NCBI GenBank assembly: GCA_947167535.1
Contig: CAMVIL010000085.1
Span: forward strand, 1 to 6,244
Length of the DNA stretch: 6,244 bases
Reading direction: 5' to 3'
DNA from: an uncultured Ruminococcus sp.
Lineage (GTDB): Bacteria; Bacillota; Clostridia; Oscillospirales; Ruminococcaceae
The notes under the pieces were generated by a model. It saw only the letters and a list, made by a program, of their open reading frames with translations, made no database searches and was not told the origin of the DNA. Made by a program: the position numbers and the translations under genes. This document shows positions 1-6,244 of the stretch, one piece after another; positions within the stretch are counted from its first letter, which is position 1, and each line of letters starts with the position of its first letter.

Positions 1-935
1 GAGCACCATCTCCTCGCGCTCGGTGAGGGTAGAGAGCACCTGATTGATCTGCTCCTTGAGGGCGACCTGCGATGCCGCCTCCTGAGGTGCGAGAGCGTCC
101 TCGTCGGGGATAAAGTCACCGAGGTGGCTGTCCTCCTCCTCGCCGATAGGAGTCTCCAGCGAAACAGGATCCTGAGCTATACGCATGATCTCGCGAACGC
201 GCTCTACCGGCATATCGAGATACTCGGCGATCTCCTCGGGGGAGGGATCCTTGCCGTTCTGGTGCAGCAGCTGGCTGGAAGCCTTCTTTACCTTAGTGAT
301 AGTCTCCACCATATGAACGGGGATACGGATAGTCCTTGCCTGATCGGCGATAGCACGGGTTATAGCCTGTCTGATCCACCATGTAGCGTAGGTCGAGAAC
401 TTAAAGCCCTTGGTGTAGTCGTACTTCTCCACCGCCTTAATAAGACCCATATTGCCTTCCTGAATGAGGTCGAGGAAGCTCATACCGCGGCCGACGTACT
501 TCTTGGCGATAGAAACTACCAGACGAAGGTTAGCCTCGGAAAGTCTCTGGCGGGCCTTGACAGCCTCCTTCTCGTTGCCGCTTGCCATCTTCTCGGCGAG
601 CTGTATCTCCTCCTCGGGAGTCAGCAGAGGCACTCTGCCTATCTCCTGAGGTAGATCTTAACGGGGTCATCGATAGCGATGCCGTCGGTGGAAAGACCGA
701 TATCAACGTCATCGGGAGAGATCTCGTCCTCGGGGTTCATCAGCACGATCTCATCATCGGGCACGATATCGTCGATGATCTCGATATGGAACTGCTCGCA
801 GGTCTCATAGAAAGCGTCGATCTGCTCAACGTCGAAGTCGAGCTTTTCCAGCGCATCATTGATCTCCTTTGTGGTGAGCTTGCCCTTGGCCTTGCCCTGT
901 TCCATAAGGTTTTCCATTATGTTTTTCTTATCCAT
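1..935 (-). CDS. rpoD: Primary RNA polymerase sigma factor RpoD/SigA, 3' end off window, with an apparent frameshift
   Basis: Housekeeping sigma factor that directs RNA polymerase to -10/-35 promoters. The N-terminal part (935-639) has the sigma 1.1-like acidic region and runs to DDPVKIYLR in region 1.2, then hits a TAG stop at 639-641. The family sequence resumes at once in the -1 frame: [13 protein letters not shown], then region 2 with [29 protein letters not shown] and [15 protein letters not shown], then region 3 with IRIPVHM and the conserved [12 protein letters not shown]. Region 4 is entered (LTEREEMVL) and cut by the window edge. One extra G in the GG at 645-646 (minus sense) would restore the frame exactly. 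The start is ATG at 933-935, with AAGGAG at 946-951 ten bases upstream; an in-frame TTG at 965 would place that ribosome site inside the gene. It lies 121 bp after dnaG, in the usual Firmicute order. The identity is certain. The break is probably a sequencing or assembly error, because the gene is essential. Confidence 0.95.
645..646 (-). other. Apparent one-base deletion (frameshift site) in rpoD
   Basis: On the minus strand the codons read CTC AGG AGA TAG, ending the frame. With GGG in place of GG they read CTC AGG GAG ATA GGC AGA GTG, giving LREIGRV, the conserved sigma-70 region 1.2 sequence. Everything downstream to the window edge is intact RpoD in the shifted frame, so this is a single-base loss in a short homopolymer. 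It is not a decayed gene. Confidence 0.88.
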
Positions 936-1056
936 GATTTTTTTACTCCTTCTATGGTTTTCCAATTCGTTTATCTATTGCTATTGAAAATAGAATTTGT
1001 AGGTTTAGTTCTCTGCCGAGTGGAAGTTGGACCCGCTTTATTGCCGGCGTTTGCGG

Positions 1057-2832
1057 TCACACCACGTTATTTTTCTTCCTCATCTGTTGTCTCAGCGCTT
1101 CCAGCTCGTCGTTCGTGACGTCGCCGCCTTGCTTCGGCTTGTACCTCAGCAACACTCCGACACAGTCGTCGGCGGTCTGCTCGTCGATGCCCTCGTCGCG
1201 GCACCGCTCGCTTATCTTCGCCACGCTCCCCAGCTCGTCAAAGCCGAAACTCTCGTTCATCGCCGCCATCGACCAGTCCTCACCCGACGCCATGCGCTCG
1301 TAGATGAAACTGTATACCCTGCGGTTGAACTCGGTGACGAACTTCTCGGGGGGCAGAGTGTCTTTTATCCTCGCGTAGTACTCGGGATTGTTCAGAAGGT
1401 AGCTGATGATGTACTCCTCGGACTTTGCCTCCAGCGGGTGGGCGGCGGCTTCGGTGTTGACCTTGTCCTGCCTTCCTGCGAAGCGCATCGTCTCGTTCAG
1501 CTCGCGCTTCTTCTCGGCGTAGTAGCGCTTCTTGGAGAACCTCGCCATCTCGGCTTCCAGCACCTGAAATGACACGCCTATCTTCTCGGCTACCTTGTGA
1601 CCGTAGAGGTCGCGCTCCACGGGGGATTCCAGCTTCATGATGATAGCCAGCGCCGCGTCCTTGTAGGCTAGCCTGCCGGTGTCGGTCTCCATGTCGAACT
1701 GGGATTCCGCCCGCGCCAGCTCGTAATTGATAGCGCCGTCGGCGGTGTTCAGTACCGACTCAAAGGTCTGCCTGCCGTACTGCCTGATGAACTCGTCGGG
1801 GTCTTTTGCGCCCTTCATGGTGAGGACTCTGGTTTTCAGCCCCGCCGCAGACAGCAGGTCTATCGCCTTTTTGGTAGCCTTCTGTCCCGCCTCGTCCGAG
1901 TCGTAGCATATCACGACCTCGTCGGCGTAGGAGGTTATCAGCCTCACCTGCTCCGAGGTGAGCGCCGTACCGCAGCTTGCGACTGCGTTCTCGAAGCCCG
2001 CCTGCGTCAGCGAGATGACGTCAAGATTACCCTCGCAGAGAAGTATCTGTCTGCTCTTGACGGCGGCGTTCTTCGCGATGTTCATCGAGAAGAGGAACCG
2101 GTTCTTGTTGTAGACCAGCGTGTCGCGGGAGTTTAAGTACTTGCGCTTGTCGTCCCCCAGCGTGCGCCCGCCGAATCCGACGATATGCCCTGTCAGGTCA
2201 TAAAAGGGGAACATTGCGCGGTCTACGAAAAAGTCGAAGCTCTTTTTTGTGTTGTTCTTGGAGCGGGATATCAGCGAGCCTTCCTCAAGCTCTCTTTCGG
2301 TGTAGCCCAGCTCCGTCATGTGTTTTTTCAGAGCGCTCCAGCTGTTGGGCGCGTAGCCCATGCGGTAGCACTTTATCGTCTCGACGGTGAGTCCGCGGGT
2401 CTGCATGAGATACTGCACGCACTTTTTGCCGCCCTCTGTGGAAAGCTGGCTGTAAAAAAACTTCGCGGCGGCCTTGTTCATCTCATACATCCGCTGACGG
2501 CGTTCACGGGTGCCGTTCTGCGCCGCACCTCCGTAGCTGTCGAGCGGCACGTCCATGTTAGCCCGCTCGGCAAGATATTTTATCGCCTCGACGTAATCGA
2601 GGTTTCGGTATTTCATTATAAAGGTGATAACGTCCCCGCCCGCCCCGCATCCGAAGCAGTGAAAGAACTCGCGGTCGGGGTGGATATAGCAGGAGGGCGT
2701 TTTCTCGTTATGGAACGGACAGAGGCAGACGAAATCACGTCCTGCGCGCTTGGTGCTGACGTACTCCCCCATGACCTCGGCGATGGGGTTTGCCGACTTC
2801 AGCCGTTCTATAAAATCAACAGGAAAAGCCAA
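1057..2832 (-). CDS. dnaG: DNA primase DnaG
   Basis: Makes the short RNA primers used by DNA polymerase at the replication fork, working with the replicative helicase. The 591 residues match the usual bacterial length. Domains in order: a CHC2 zinc-binding domain with C38, H41, C59 and C62 (CPFH and HCFGC motifs); the N-terminal catalytic subdomain, including GFGGRTLGD and KYLNSRDT near 219-238; the TOPRIM core with CEGNLDV (catalytic E267), DSDEAG (D311, D313) and KDPDEF (343-348); and a more variable helicase-binding C-terminal domain from about residue 430. Most relatives have an aromatic residue where N269 stands in the CEG motif, a small variation. The start is TTG at 2830-2832, preceded by AAAGGAG six bases upstream. 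That site overlaps the TGA stop of dgt, so the two genes are probably co-transcribed and translationally coupled. The next gene is rpoD, as in many Firmicutes. Confidence 0.97.
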   Translation of the reverse strand: MAFPVDFIERLKSANPIAEVMGEYVSTKRAGRDFVCLCPFHNEKTPSCYIHPDREFFHCFGCGAGGDVITFIMKYRNLDYVEAIKYLAERANMDVPLDSYGGAAQNGTRERRQRMYEMNKAAAKFFYSQLSTEGGKKCVQYLMQTRGLTVETIKCYRMGYAPNSWSALKKHMTELGYTERELEEGSLISRSKNNTKKSFDFFVDRAMFPFYDLTGHIVGFGGRTLGDDKRKYLNSRDTLVYNKNRFLFSMNIAKNAAVKSRQILLCEGNLDVISLTQAGFENAVASCGTALTSEQVRLITSYADEVVICYDSDEAGQKATKKAIDLLSAAGLKTRVLTMKGAKDPDEFIRQYGRQTFESVLNTADGAINYELARAESQFDMETDTGRLAYKDAALAIIMKLESPVERDLYGHKVAEKIGVSFQVLEAEMARFSKKRYYAEKKRELNETMRFAGRQDKVNTEAAAHPLEAKSEEYIISYLLNNPEYYARIKDTLPPEKFVTEFNRRVYSFIYERMASGEDWSMAAMNESFGFDELGSVAKISERCRDEGIDEQTADDCVGVLLRYKPKQGGDVTNDELEALRQQMRKKNNVV

Positions 2833-2844
2833 AACTTACTCCTT

Positions 2845-3840
2845 TCAGCTTATATGCCACGCGGCGGGTACGTAGATGTCGATAAACCTCGCCACCGCGT
2901 ACTTGTCGCTCATGCCCGCTATGTAGTCGCACACCGCGGACTCTCTGCCGTATTTCTCCGCCAGATCTCTGTAAAGCGGCGGCAGGCGGTCGATGTCGGC
3001 GGCGTAGTAGGTGTAGAGCCCCTCCAGCATCGAATAGGTCTTGCTCTCCTCTGCCTTGCACTTGGGATTGCGGTAGACGTTCTCGAACATGAACTCCCTC
3101 AGATCGACATAAGCCTTGTCGATGTCGGTGGAAAGCCGCATTTCTCCCACGCCGTTGTTCACAAGGTCGGTGACCAGCGTGGTAATGCGCTCCGACTTGG
3201 AGTGTCCCAGCACATTCGTAATATCCTCGGGCAGGTCGCTCTCGGCGAGTATCCCCGCGCGTATGGCGTCGTCGATGTCGTGGTTGAGATACGCGATAAC
3301 GTCGGCAAACCGCACCACGATGCCTTCCTTCGTCTCGGCAATCATATTCGTGTGCTTCAAGATACCGTCCCGCACCTCGTAGGTGAGGTTCAGACCCTTG
3401 CCGCCGTTCTCGATAAGGCTCACTACCCGAACACCCTGCTCGTAGTGCTTGAAGCCGTTGGGATGGAGCTTGTCGAGGGCGCGCTCTCCCGCGTGACCGA
3501 AGGGCGTGTGACCCAGGTCGTGACCCATCGCTATCGCTTCGGTCAGGTCTTCGTTGAGCCGCATGGCACGCGCTATCGTCCGCGCTATCTGACCTACTTC
3601 AAGGGTGTGGGTCAGGCGTGTGCGGTAGTGGTCGCCCTCCGGGGTGAGGAACACCTGTGTTTTCAGCTTCAGCCGCCTGAATGAGTTGCAGTGGATTATC
3701 TTGTCGCGGTCGCGCTGGAATTCCGTGCGCAGGGCACAGGGCTCAGTGGGTCTTTCGCGCCCCTTGGTCTCCGAGGACAGACACGCCTCGGGACAGAGCA
3801 GCTGACGCTCGAACTGTTCGTAATGCTCTCTTGGCTGCAT
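2845..3840 (-). CDS. dgt: dGTPase-like HD-domain deoxynucleoside triphosphate triphosphohydrolase
   Basis: Member of the HD-superfamily dNTP triphosphohydrolases, which cleave dGTP or related dNTPs to the deoxynucleoside and triphosphate and so influence the nucleotide pool. The protein is 331 residues from the chosen start. The metal-binding HD signature is complete: H78 in TRLTHTLEV, H107-D108 in GHDLGHTPFGHAGE, and D180 in RFADVIAYLNHD. The family motifs RDKIIHCNSFRRLKLKTQVF (45-64) and YEVRDGILKH (154-163) are also present. The start is ATG at 3838-3840, with AAGGAG ten bases upstream; an in-frame TTG at 3885 would put that ribosome site inside the protein and has none of its own. The short clostridial form lacks the C-terminal extension of E. 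coli Dgt, so substrate preference is not certain. The gene ends 12 bases before dnaG, with its stop overlapping the dnaG ribosome site. Confidence 0.93.
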   Translation of the reverse strand: MQPREHYEQFERQLLCPEACLSSETKGRERPTEPCALRTEFQRDRDKIIHCNSFRRLKLKTQVFLTPEGDHYRTRLTHTLEVGQIARTIARAMRLNEDLTEAIAMGHDLGHTPFGHAGERALDKLHPNGFKHYEQGVRVVSLIENGGKGLNLTYEVRDGILKHTNMIAETKEGIVVRFADVIAYLNHDIDDAIRAGILAESDLPEDITNVLGHSKSERITTLVTDLVNNGVGEMRLSTDIDKAYVDLREFMFENVYRNPKCKAEESKTYSMLEGLYTYYAADIDRLPPLYRDLAEKYGRESAVCDYIAGMSDKYAVARFIDIYVPAAWHIS

Positions 3841-3867
3841 AACAACATCACTCCTTTGCAAACACAC

Positions 3868-3926
3868 ATCTATATTATTATGCAAATAGAGACCCGAAAT
3901 TCCCTTTTTTTATTTTGTTTTTTGTA
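3868..3926 (-). promoter_or_regulatory. A-tract-rich gap upstream of dgt, possible weak promoter
   Basis: The gap between yigZ and dgt is 100 bases and AT-rich, unlike its surroundings. Read on the minus strand it has A-tracts at about 3904-3926, resembling an UP element. A CATAAT hexamer at 3877-3882 and TATAGA just downstream could serve as a -10. No good -35 stands at the right distance, so a promoter here is only a possibility. No terminator for yigZ is visible: the runs are A, not T, in the sense strand. Confidence 0.25.
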
Positions 3927-3940
3927 GAACTGCACAATTA

Positions 3941-4567
3941 TCAGGCAAAGTCTTCGTACAAATCAACTGTTTCGTCAATATCCGCCCTGCCGTTTGAGGC
4001 GTCCACCACCTCGTCGCGGAAAGCCTCGGCAAGCTCGCTCTTGACTATCACGGTGAGCTTTACGTTCTCGGCGAAGTCCTCTCCGAGAGTCTTGGCGCCG
4101 TATTCGGGAAGCAGTCGGGTGAGCTTGCCGTAGAGGTCGTAGTCGCAGGCTATCTCAAACTTGGAGCAGCGGCAAATCTCCATTATCTGCGCGGCATTAA
4201 CCGCCAGCTTGCAGGAGCCGGAGTACGCCCGGGCCAGTCCGCCTGTACCCAGCAGTATCCCGCCGAAATACCTCGTCACCACGCAGCAGACGTCGGTAAG
4301 ACCCGCCCCCTTGAGGGTCTCCAGCACAGGCACACCGCCCGTACCCTGAGGCTCGCCGTCGTCGCTGTAACGGCTGATGTTGTCCTTCCTGAGGATATAA
4401 GCGTAAACGTTGTGCCGTGCCTTGCGGTTCTGAGCCTTCACGGAATTAATGAACTCCACCGCCTGCTCCTCTGTCTGAACGGGACAGAGCTGTGCTATGA
4501 ACCGCGACTTCTTCTCCTCAAGCTCGTCCTGAGCCGGCTCTCTTATCGTCTTGTAACCATCGGACAT
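3941..4567 (-). CDS. YigZ/IMPACT (UPF0029) family protein
   Basis: A conserved two-domain protein of the YigZ/YvyE family, related to the N-terminal region of eukaryotic IMPACT. The precise role in bacteria is unsettled; translation-related or nucleic-acid-binding functions have been suggested from fold. From the chosen start it has 208 residues. The N-terminal domain carries the family signature: EEKKSRFIA (17-25), RHNVYAYIL (51-59), YSDDGEPQGTGGVP (67-80) and VVTRYFGGILLGTGGL (96-111). The C-terminal part from about 140 matches the DUF1949 ferredoxin-like domain in position and length. Two ATGs are possible, at 4573 and 4567. The second is preferred because AGGGGG stands eight bases before it, only two before the first, and MSDGYKTIREP matches the usual family start. 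The gene lies immediately after the rpmE terminator, with no room for a promoter between them. Confidence 0.9.
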   Translation of the reverse strand: MSDGYKTIREPAQDELEEKKSRFIAQLCPVQTEEQAVEFINSVKAQNRKARHNVYAYILRKDNISRYSDDGEPQGTGGVPVLETLKGAGLTDVCCVVTRYFGGILLGTGGLARAYSGSCKLAVNAAQIMEICRCSKFEIACDYDLYGKLTRLLPEYGAKTLGEDFAENVKLTVIVKSELAEAFRDEVVDASNGRADIDETVDLYEDFA

Positions 4568-4588
4568 TCTCATCGCCCCCTTAATCTA

Positions 4589-4620
4589 TAACAAAGCGGG
4601 CGACATACATCGCCCGCCTT
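4589..4620 (-). terminator. Rho-independent terminator after rpmE
   Basis: The minus-strand RNA forms an eight-pair GC-rich stem, GCGGGCGA (4610-4617) with UCGCCCGC (4596-4603), around a six-base loop. The stem extends by a G-U and two A-U pairs and is followed by UUUGUUAU. The G-U pair works only in the minus sense and the U-rich tail lies on that side, so it terminates rpmE. It starts 13-16 bases past the rpmE stop and ends close to the yigZ ribosome site, so it may act as a leaky attenuator for the genes beyond. Confidence 0.88.
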
Positions 4621-4633
4621 ATGCTTTTGAAAA

Positions 4634-4834
4634 TTAGTCGAGATTGAATCTCTTCTTGAATCTGTCAACACGTCCGCCTGTATCAACGAGCTTCTGCTTG
4701 CCGGTGTAGAACGGATGGCACTTGGAGCAGATTTCCACCTTGATGTCCTTCTTTGTGGAACGTGTCTTGATAACGTTACCGCAGTGGCAGGTGATGGTAG
4801 TCTCCTCGTAAATAGGATGGATTCCTTCCTTCAT
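4634..4834 (-). CDS. rpmE: Large-subunit ribosomal protein bL31, zinc-binding form
   Basis: Component of the 50S subunit that helps bridge it to the 30S subunit. It has 66 residues, a normal length. The paired cysteines C16/C18 (CHC) and C36/C39 (CSKC) mark the zinc-binding type RpmE rather than the cysteine-free, zinc-starvation paralogue YtiA/RpmE2. The family motifs KEGIHPIY at the N-terminus, [21 protein letters not shown] at 39-59 (apart from the variable ends) and a basic tail are all present. The ATG at 4832-4834 has a full AAGGAGGT site at 4842-4849, seven bases upstream, among the strongest in the window. The gene has its own consensus promoter, a structured leader and a terminator, so it can be expressed alone. 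Confidence 0.97.
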   Translation of the reverse strand: MKEGIHPIYEETTITCHCGNVIKTRSTKKDIKVEICSKCHPFYTGKQKLVDTGGRVDRFKKRFNLD

Positions 4835-4841
4835 GCTTATG

Positions 4842-4901
4842 ACCTCCTTCCGAACAATTTCTCTAATCTAATCATAGAAGCCCATCAGAGTAATGTTCGG
4901 A
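4842..4901 (-). promoter_or_regulatory. Structured rpmE leader: long hairpin abutting the Shine-Dalgarno, candidate L31 autoregulatory element
   Basis: In the minus-strand RNA, UCCGAACA (4894-4901) pairs perfectly with UGUUCGGA (4849-4856), an eight-pair outer stem. Inside it, CUCUGAU (4884-4890) pairs with AUUAGAG (4861-4867), seven pairs including one G-U. These enclose a 16-base loop, with an internal loop of UUA opposite AAAU. The outer stem ends on the first base of the AAGGAGGT ribosome site, so folding could limit ribosome access. Ribosomal protein mRNAs often carry such leaders, bound by the encoded protein, and L31 leader families are known in several phyla. Assignment to a named family cannot be made by eye. 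Confidence 0.7.
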
Positions 4902-4928
4902 CAGTAGTTCTATGTTATGATCATTCAT

Positions 4929-4948
4929 ATCACGCCGTAAGACGTAAC
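4929..4948 (-). promoter_or_regulatory. Hairpin at the predicted 5' end of the rpmE mRNA
   Basis: In the minus-strand RNA, GUUACGUC (4941-4948) pairs with GGCGUGAU (4929-4936) around a UUAC tetraloop, giving eight pairs, three of them G-U. Counting from the -10 box, the predicted first transcribed base is the G at 4948, the first base of the stem. It could protect the 5' end from decay or form part of the regulatory leader. Confidence 0.55.
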
Positions 4949-4954
4949 TTAGTT

Positions 4955-4983
4955 ATTATATCATACCGCGCAGATTTTGTCAA
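4955..4983 (-). promoter_or_regulatory. Consensus sigma-A promoter of rpmE
   Basis: On the minus strand TTGACA (4978-4983) and TATAAT (4955-4960) match the consensus in all twelve positions, with the ideal 17-base spacer. A TG one base before the -10 adds an extended -10 element. Transcription should begin near 4948, giving a leader of about 114 bases before the rpmE ATG. It lies 45 bases past the stop of the serine hydrolase gene, where no terminator is visible. Confidence 0.93.
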
Positions 4984-5028
4984 GATACGGCAAAGGCGCT
5001 TAATATAATTTTTACAATTTCAGACTTC

Positions 5029-6244
5029 TTACCACTCGTCTTCGTCGTCCTCGTAGTCGATGTCGTCGTCTTCGTAGGGCGGATTTTCAAGCTCCTCGTC
5101 GTCGAACTCGTACTCGTCGTCGTAGTACTCGTCGGCAGAGATGCCCGTGCCGCTGTCGTCGCCCACAAGGGTGTTGAAGTAGTCATACACCGCGCGGGAA
5201 ATGTCCGTCACAAAGGGGTTGCAGACCCATGCCTCGCCCTCGTCCTTCGCCATGACAACAATGATGTAGTCGCCGCCGTCGGAATAGACTATCGCCGCAT
5301 CGTGGCAGACGTTGTCCGTCTCGCCGGTCTTGTTTCCGTACTCGACGCCGTCCGGCAGGCCTGCGGGTATCTTGTTTGTCTTGGTCTGGTCTTTGAGAAT
5401 CTTCACCATCTCCTCGGAGTAGTGAAGGTCTACCATCTCGCCGCGGTATATCTTGGAAAGCAGATTCCCGACGTCCTTTACCGATGTGAAATTGTCTCCG
5501 TCGGGGCTCCTCTTTCCCTCGTATACGATACCGTCACCCAGCTTGTGGACAAAGGTTGTGTCCCAGTAGCCGTTCTGCATCAGCCACTCGGAGAAGTAAT
5601 CCTCGCCCATGAGGTCTACCACCGTGTCAAAGGCGTTGTTGTCGCTCTCGGTTATCATGCGGTAGATGTAGTTGTAGGCGTAGTCCTCGTTTATCCTGCC
5701 GTCCTTGATGCGCTGGTAGCAGGCAGCCATAGCGAACAGCTTGATAAGGCTCGCCGCATATTTAGGCTCGTTCTCGATGGTGATCTCCGAGCCCGTGCTC
5801 AGCTCCTGAATGTACACCGACCACTCGCCGGGGTAATACTGCATCATCTCCCCAAGCTCGCTCTTCAGGTCGTGCAGATCGGAAGCGTGGGCGGCGTACC
5901 GCTTTTCCTTTGAAGCGTCGGGCAGCACCGTCTCGGGCAGACCGTCGCTGTTGGTGGAAGTATCTGCCTCTTCGACGTCCTCGTCGTCGTCATCTTCATC
6001 GTCGAACTCCTCGTCGGCAGCCGAGGAAGAGTCAAGCTCAGTGACAGCAAAGGGCTTGTCGTTACGTCCGTCGTCCCTTTTGAGCTTGGCGTCGCCTATC
6101 TTTCCCAGCAGCGTCTTCGCCGCAAAACCGGTAGATATCAGTATGACCGCGATAACAAAAGTCGCAACGGCAGCTCCCCTGTTCTTCCTGGAGCGCCGCC
6201 TGCTCTCCTCGTCTTCCACAAAATCATAGACGCTGTCCTTCTCG
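5029..6244 (-). CDS. Membrane-anchored serine hydrolase, class A beta-lactamase-like, N-terminus beyond window
   Basis: An extracytoplasmic serine hydrolase of the class A beta-lactamase/penicillin-recognising fold. Numbered from the in-frame GTG at 6219, all three active-site motifs are present: SLIK with S157 and K160, SDN at 192-194, and KTG at 297-299. I see no ExxLN omega-loop motif carrying the deacylating glutamate of true beta-lactamases, so resistance is not implied; a cell-wall or signalling role is possible. Topology: a basic cytoplasmic stretch (RRRSRKNRG, 7-15), one membrane segment at about 15-35, and an acidic linker at 69-86 with 15 of 18 residues D or E. The catalytic domain covers about 115-350, followed by a C-terminal tail at 361-396 with 22 acidic residues of 36 and no basic ones. 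The frame stays open past the GTG to the window edge and that GTG has no ribosome site, so the real start probably lies upstream. The substrate is unknown. Confidence 0.85.
   Translation of the reverse strand, partial: EKDSVYDFVEDEESRRRSRKNRGAAVATFVIAVILISTGFAAKTLLGKIGDAKLKRDDGRNDKPFAVTELDSSSAADEEFDDEDDDDEDVEEADTSTNSDGLPETVLPDASKEKRYAAHASDLHDLKSELGEMMQYYPGEWSVYIQELSTGSEITIENEPKYAASLIKLFAMAACYQRIKDGRINEDYAYNYIYRMITESDNNAFDTVVDLMGEDYFSEWLMQNGYWDTTFVHKLGDGIVYEGKRSPDGDNFTSVKDVGNLLSKIYRGEMVDLHYSEEMVKILKDQTKTNKIPAGLPDGVEYGNKTGETDNVCHDAAIVYSDGGDYIIVVMAKDEGEAWVCNPFVTDISRAVYDYFNTLVGDDSGTGISADEYYDDEYEFDDEELENPPYEDDDIDYEDDEDEW

Noticed and set aside
639..660. Programmed -1 frameshifting in rpoD
   Set aside because: There is no slippery heptamer, the P-site codon would re-pair poorly, and RpoD is not known to use recoding; a missing base explains the data better.
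978..995. Small inverted repeat CTATT-TTC-AATAG before rpoD, and weak -10-like hexamers nearby
   Set aside because: Five AT pairs with a three-base loop are expected by chance in AT-rich DNA, and no -35 is found at a suitable distance.
1028..1059. Possible terminator after dnaG (GAC-CGC with GCGGGUC)
   Set aside because: The stem is short and bulged with a long loop and has no U-tract, so it is unlikely to terminate transcription before rpoD.
2185..3684. A 499-codon plus-strand open frame opposite dnaG and dgt
   Set aside because: It is antisense to two well-supported conserved genes, shows no recognisable domain, and reflects the GC-rich codon use of the opposite strand.
4640..4668. TTGACA inside the rpmE 3' end (4663-4668) as a promoter for yigZ
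   Set aside because: The hexamer at the 17-base spacing is AATCTC, and neighbouring spacings give nothing like TATAAT.
5302..5913. A 203-codon plus-strand open frame opposite the serine hydrolase
   Set aside because: The minus-strand frame carries all three catalytic motifs; the plus frame is a shadow without a ribosome site or known motifs.

Overview
The window is a densely packed, single-direction stretch of bacterial chromosome. Every gene I can support lies on the minus strand, so genes are listed here in transcription order, from high to low coordinates. The gene content, strong AAGGAGG-type ribosome binding sites, GC-rich codon use and the order dgt-dnaG-rpoD suggest a Gram-positive Firmicute. 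A Clostridia member close to Ruminococcus/Oscillospiraceae fits best; this placement is inference from gene order and protein style, not a database match.

Layout. (1) 6244-5029: a membrane-anchored, class A beta-lactamase-fold serine hydrolase whose N-terminus lies outside the window; it has acidic low-complexity segments on both sides of its catalytic domain. (2) 4983-4835: an extended, fully consensus sigma-A promoter, followed by a leader of about 114 nt with two clear hairpins, the second abutting the Shine-Dalgarno of rpmE. (3) 4834-4634: rpmE, zinc-type ribosomal protein L31, followed by a rho-independent terminator at 4589-4620. (4) 4567-3941: a YigZ/IMPACT family protein. (5) 3840-2845: an HD-domain dGTPase-like triphosphohydrolase. 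(6) 2832-1057: dnaG, DNA primase, starting with TTG 12 nt after the dgt stop. (7) 935 to beyond position 1: rpoD, the primary sigma factor, cut by the left window edge and carrying an apparent one-base deletion at 645-646 that breaks the frame in region 1.2.

How they work together. L31 (translation), dGTPase (nucleotide pool), primase (replication start) and RpoD (transcription start) form a 'macromolecular synthesis' neighbourhood. rpmE probably has its own promoter and an L31-responsive leader. I find no convincing separate promoter for yigZ, so read-through of the rpmE terminator may feed the downstream genes. No mobile elements, CRISPR, tRNA or rRNA genes were seen, and no gap exceeds 300 bases. 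The most notable items are the rpmE leader and the rpoD frameshift; I saw no sign of a new multi-gene system.
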